A DNA stretch of 64,000 nucleotides from Nectonema munidae. Lineage: Eukaryota; Nematomorpha; Nectonematoida; Nectonematidae. Under the pieces are notes generated by a model. It was not told the DNA's origin, made no database searches, and saw only the letters and a program-made list of their open reading frames with translations. The DNA is taken from the NCBI GenBank assembly GCA_030549495.1, contig JAUIRK010000907.1, positions 248,001 to 312,000 on the forward strand, in the 5' to 3' direction. Each line of letters begins with the position of its first letter. Position 1 is the first letter of the stretch. The translations under genes and the position numbers were made by a program. Shown piece after piece: positions 61,984-64,000 of the stretch.

Positions 61984-64000
61984 TCAAATTTAAAAAAAAA
62001 AAAAAAATTTATTTTTTATTTTTTAAAATAAAAAAAAATATTAATTAAGTATTTATTTTTTTTTTTTTTTTTTTTTTTTTGGGGGGGGGGGGGGGGAAAA
62101 TTTTGAAAATTTTAAAAAAAAGAGGGATGGGAAAAAAAAAAAAAAAAAAAATTTAGATTGAGTACATTCTTTGTTGACATATCTAACATGTTTCCAAACA
62201 AAACTTATATGCAAACTTTTTGAGAAATATACATTCATTCTTTTCGTAGCATAATAAAACAATGATTGGCTAAAGCTAATGGTGAGCTATATGCTGTTCT
62301 TTTTTTCAGCTAGGCAAATGTAAAACTTTTTTTTATTTTTATTGAAGTTAAAGAATCTTTGGAGTATCCTGGAGGAATCTTCCTATAAATTTAAAATGAA
62401 AAAAATGTTCACAAGCAAGTCATTTTTCCACAAGTCTAATACTTCGATTTCCATAATATTTTTCCCAATTTATGTACTTCGCTCTTTTCCAAAATACAGA
62501 GATGTTTTCCACACATATTTTGTTCATCGTGACAAATTTGTCCAAACTTCAAGGGCTTATTTGGCATATATTCAGTAAATCACCATTTTCATTTATAACT
62601 TCTTAGTTGCTCCTCAAGCGTTGAAAAATTTGAATTGAAGAACTTTTTGGTATAGTTTGTCATTATTACCAAAATTCTTTGATTTGTCTATCTAACACAT
62701 TTTTCTCTCTTATAAATTACACTTTGAATAGGATACCTTTGTGAAGTAGAAGTAAACATGAAATCATTTCAAATCTTTTTCTTGTTATGATTGTTGCCAA
62801 GGTATGCAATCCTGTTTTCAAGATGGTGAATGTTTTGCTAATCTCATTGTTAGATCTAAATATCCTAACCAATAGAAAAATACAAAGTCCGCTTTTTCAT
62901 GTATAACTTTGTATTCTTTTCCAATTTTTTTTAATGGTATTTAATTTAAATACCCTTACAAATATGGAAGTTGACTTAAAGCAATTGCAATTTTCCGGCT
63001 TGCAATTTTCTTAATGGTAGAGTTATCCGCTTTGTCAATTTTCCCATGATGGCAATTTTTGAATTTGGAATATTCATAATGGCAATTCAATTTTTCTAGC
63101 ATCGTTATGAATATAAGCACATTTCATCTTTCATATGTTTATATAAATATTATATAAATGGGAGCAGTTTAGCCCAAAGAATACACCAGGATAACTATTA
63201 TATACAGATATCATATTCAGAATGTTCATTTTCTTATTCAATCCGCGAGAATCTGTTCTTTCATTATCCGTCAATCTCAACATCAGTCAAGTTTTTTTTG
63301 AGAACAGATGTTCTTATACCAGAAAATTTTGCTTCGATAATAATCCATCAGTCTCGAAGATCCGTCATTTTTTCAAAAACTGAATGTGAGGGAAAAACGC
63401 TTCTTTTTAGTTAATCAATATCAAAATGTTTTGGGAACAATATCTTTTTACAAAAGTTCATTAAAATATTAATAATATATAATATAGTCTGGATTTATCC
63501 CTGACCTTTTTTATTTGTTACGCAAACACTTTGTTGAATTGCCAATCATATGGCTAGCCTACCCTTGAGTACGGGTTAAATTAAATTAAATTTCATTGAT
63601 ACTTTTATATATGAAAAATAAAAATTTTTTTTTATCATAAATCTATTCAAAGCTCATGTAATATCTTCCTAAATCGATCAAATCTATTTTTTTTTATTGA
63701 TTTCTTTAAAATTTGTTTACATTAATTATTTTATATATGTAAAAAAGTAAAAAGTAAATCTTGAAAATTTCCATTAATTAAATAAAATTTTCTTTTTATA
63801 CTTTTATAAAAAGAATAAAGTAAAAAAAAATCTATTTTGATTTTTAAAAATTACTTAGAGATTCTGAGAATTACGTGGTATTCCAAAGGAAAAATACGAT
63901 AAAATATCTTTTCTATTTAACACAAAAATGTAAACAACTTTTCTTCAAATTAGTGAAAAATGTTAAAAGGACATTCTTTTGTAAAAAGTTAAACTCTAAA
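60806..64000 (+). other. Intron of the rabphilin/Noc2-like gene; no other gene seen
   Basis: Begins with donor GTAAGT and contains no recognisable coding exon to the window end. It includes the homopolymer-rich stretch at 61640-62155. Confidence 0.6.
61640..62155. repeat. Homopolymer-dominated low-complexity stretch
   Basis: Runs of A, T, G and C from 5 to more than 30 bases with almost no intervening sequence (for example T and G runs at 62056-62096). This texture is unlike the rest of the window and resembles poorly resolved sequence. Confidence 0.8.

Overview
The window looks like gene-poor nuclear DNA from an AT-rich, transposon-dense animal genome, probably an arthropod. The signs are spliced host genes with very short introns (48-58 nt) beside one of about 12 kb, hAT, piggyBac and MULE DNA transposons, R1/I/LOA-like LINEs, tRNA-derived SINEs and long microsatellites. 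There are no operons, no Shine-Dalgarno-led genes and no recognisable LTR or viral element. A crustacean such as a parasitic copepod would fit, but that is only an impression.

Only two host genes can be named. On the minus strand, seven exons (28907-29004, then six between 13758 and 16551) encode the N-terminal HEAT-repeat half of VAC14, the scaffold of the PIKfyve-FIG4 phosphoinositide kinase complex. Its first intron (16552-28906) is full of transposon debris, and the Fig4-binding C-terminal half is not visible. On the plus strand, 60728-60805 is the first coding exon of a rabphilin/Noc2-like Rab effector, whose remaining exons must lie beyond 64000.

The rest is largely mobile DNA. 1-10901: two TTAA-flanked MITEs, a decayed hAT (2657-4415), an apparently intact 2.6-kb hAT-type element (4428-7029) with an uninterrupted 765-aa transposase and a perfect 8-bp target duplication, a GACTCC-rich MITE pair, and a MULE inserted in another TTAA MITE. 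16552-28906 (VAC14 intron 1): a TTAA MITE, a short hAT with transposase remnant (17863-18599), a hAT-like MITE (19717-20451) and a decayed hAT-like gene (21361-22680). 29005-34624: a piggyBac relic (30604-32747) and a SINE. 34625-43680: two head-to-head LINE copies of one family, with a SINE between them that carries a perfect 16-bp target duplication and a 3' tail like that of the LINEs. 44070-57000: a foldback element with a minisatellite core, hAT MITEs (one with a perfect 8-bp duplication), hAT transposase relics, a ZBED5-like hAT nested between other hAT ends, and a second SINE type. 57681-60467: a 2.1-kb pure GAT array with a degenerate shoulder. 60468-64000: the rabphilin/Noc2-like exon and AT-rich intron, including a homopolymer-dominated stretch of doubtful sequence quality.

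The best candidate for something under-described is the intact element at 4428-7029. Its protein belongs to a family I know only as uncharacterised arthropod proteins with an FDTTASNTG motif, and its ends and 8-bp target duplication place it with the hAT superfamily. The SINE/LINE tail sharing and the TTAA MITE family built like the piggyBac relic come next.
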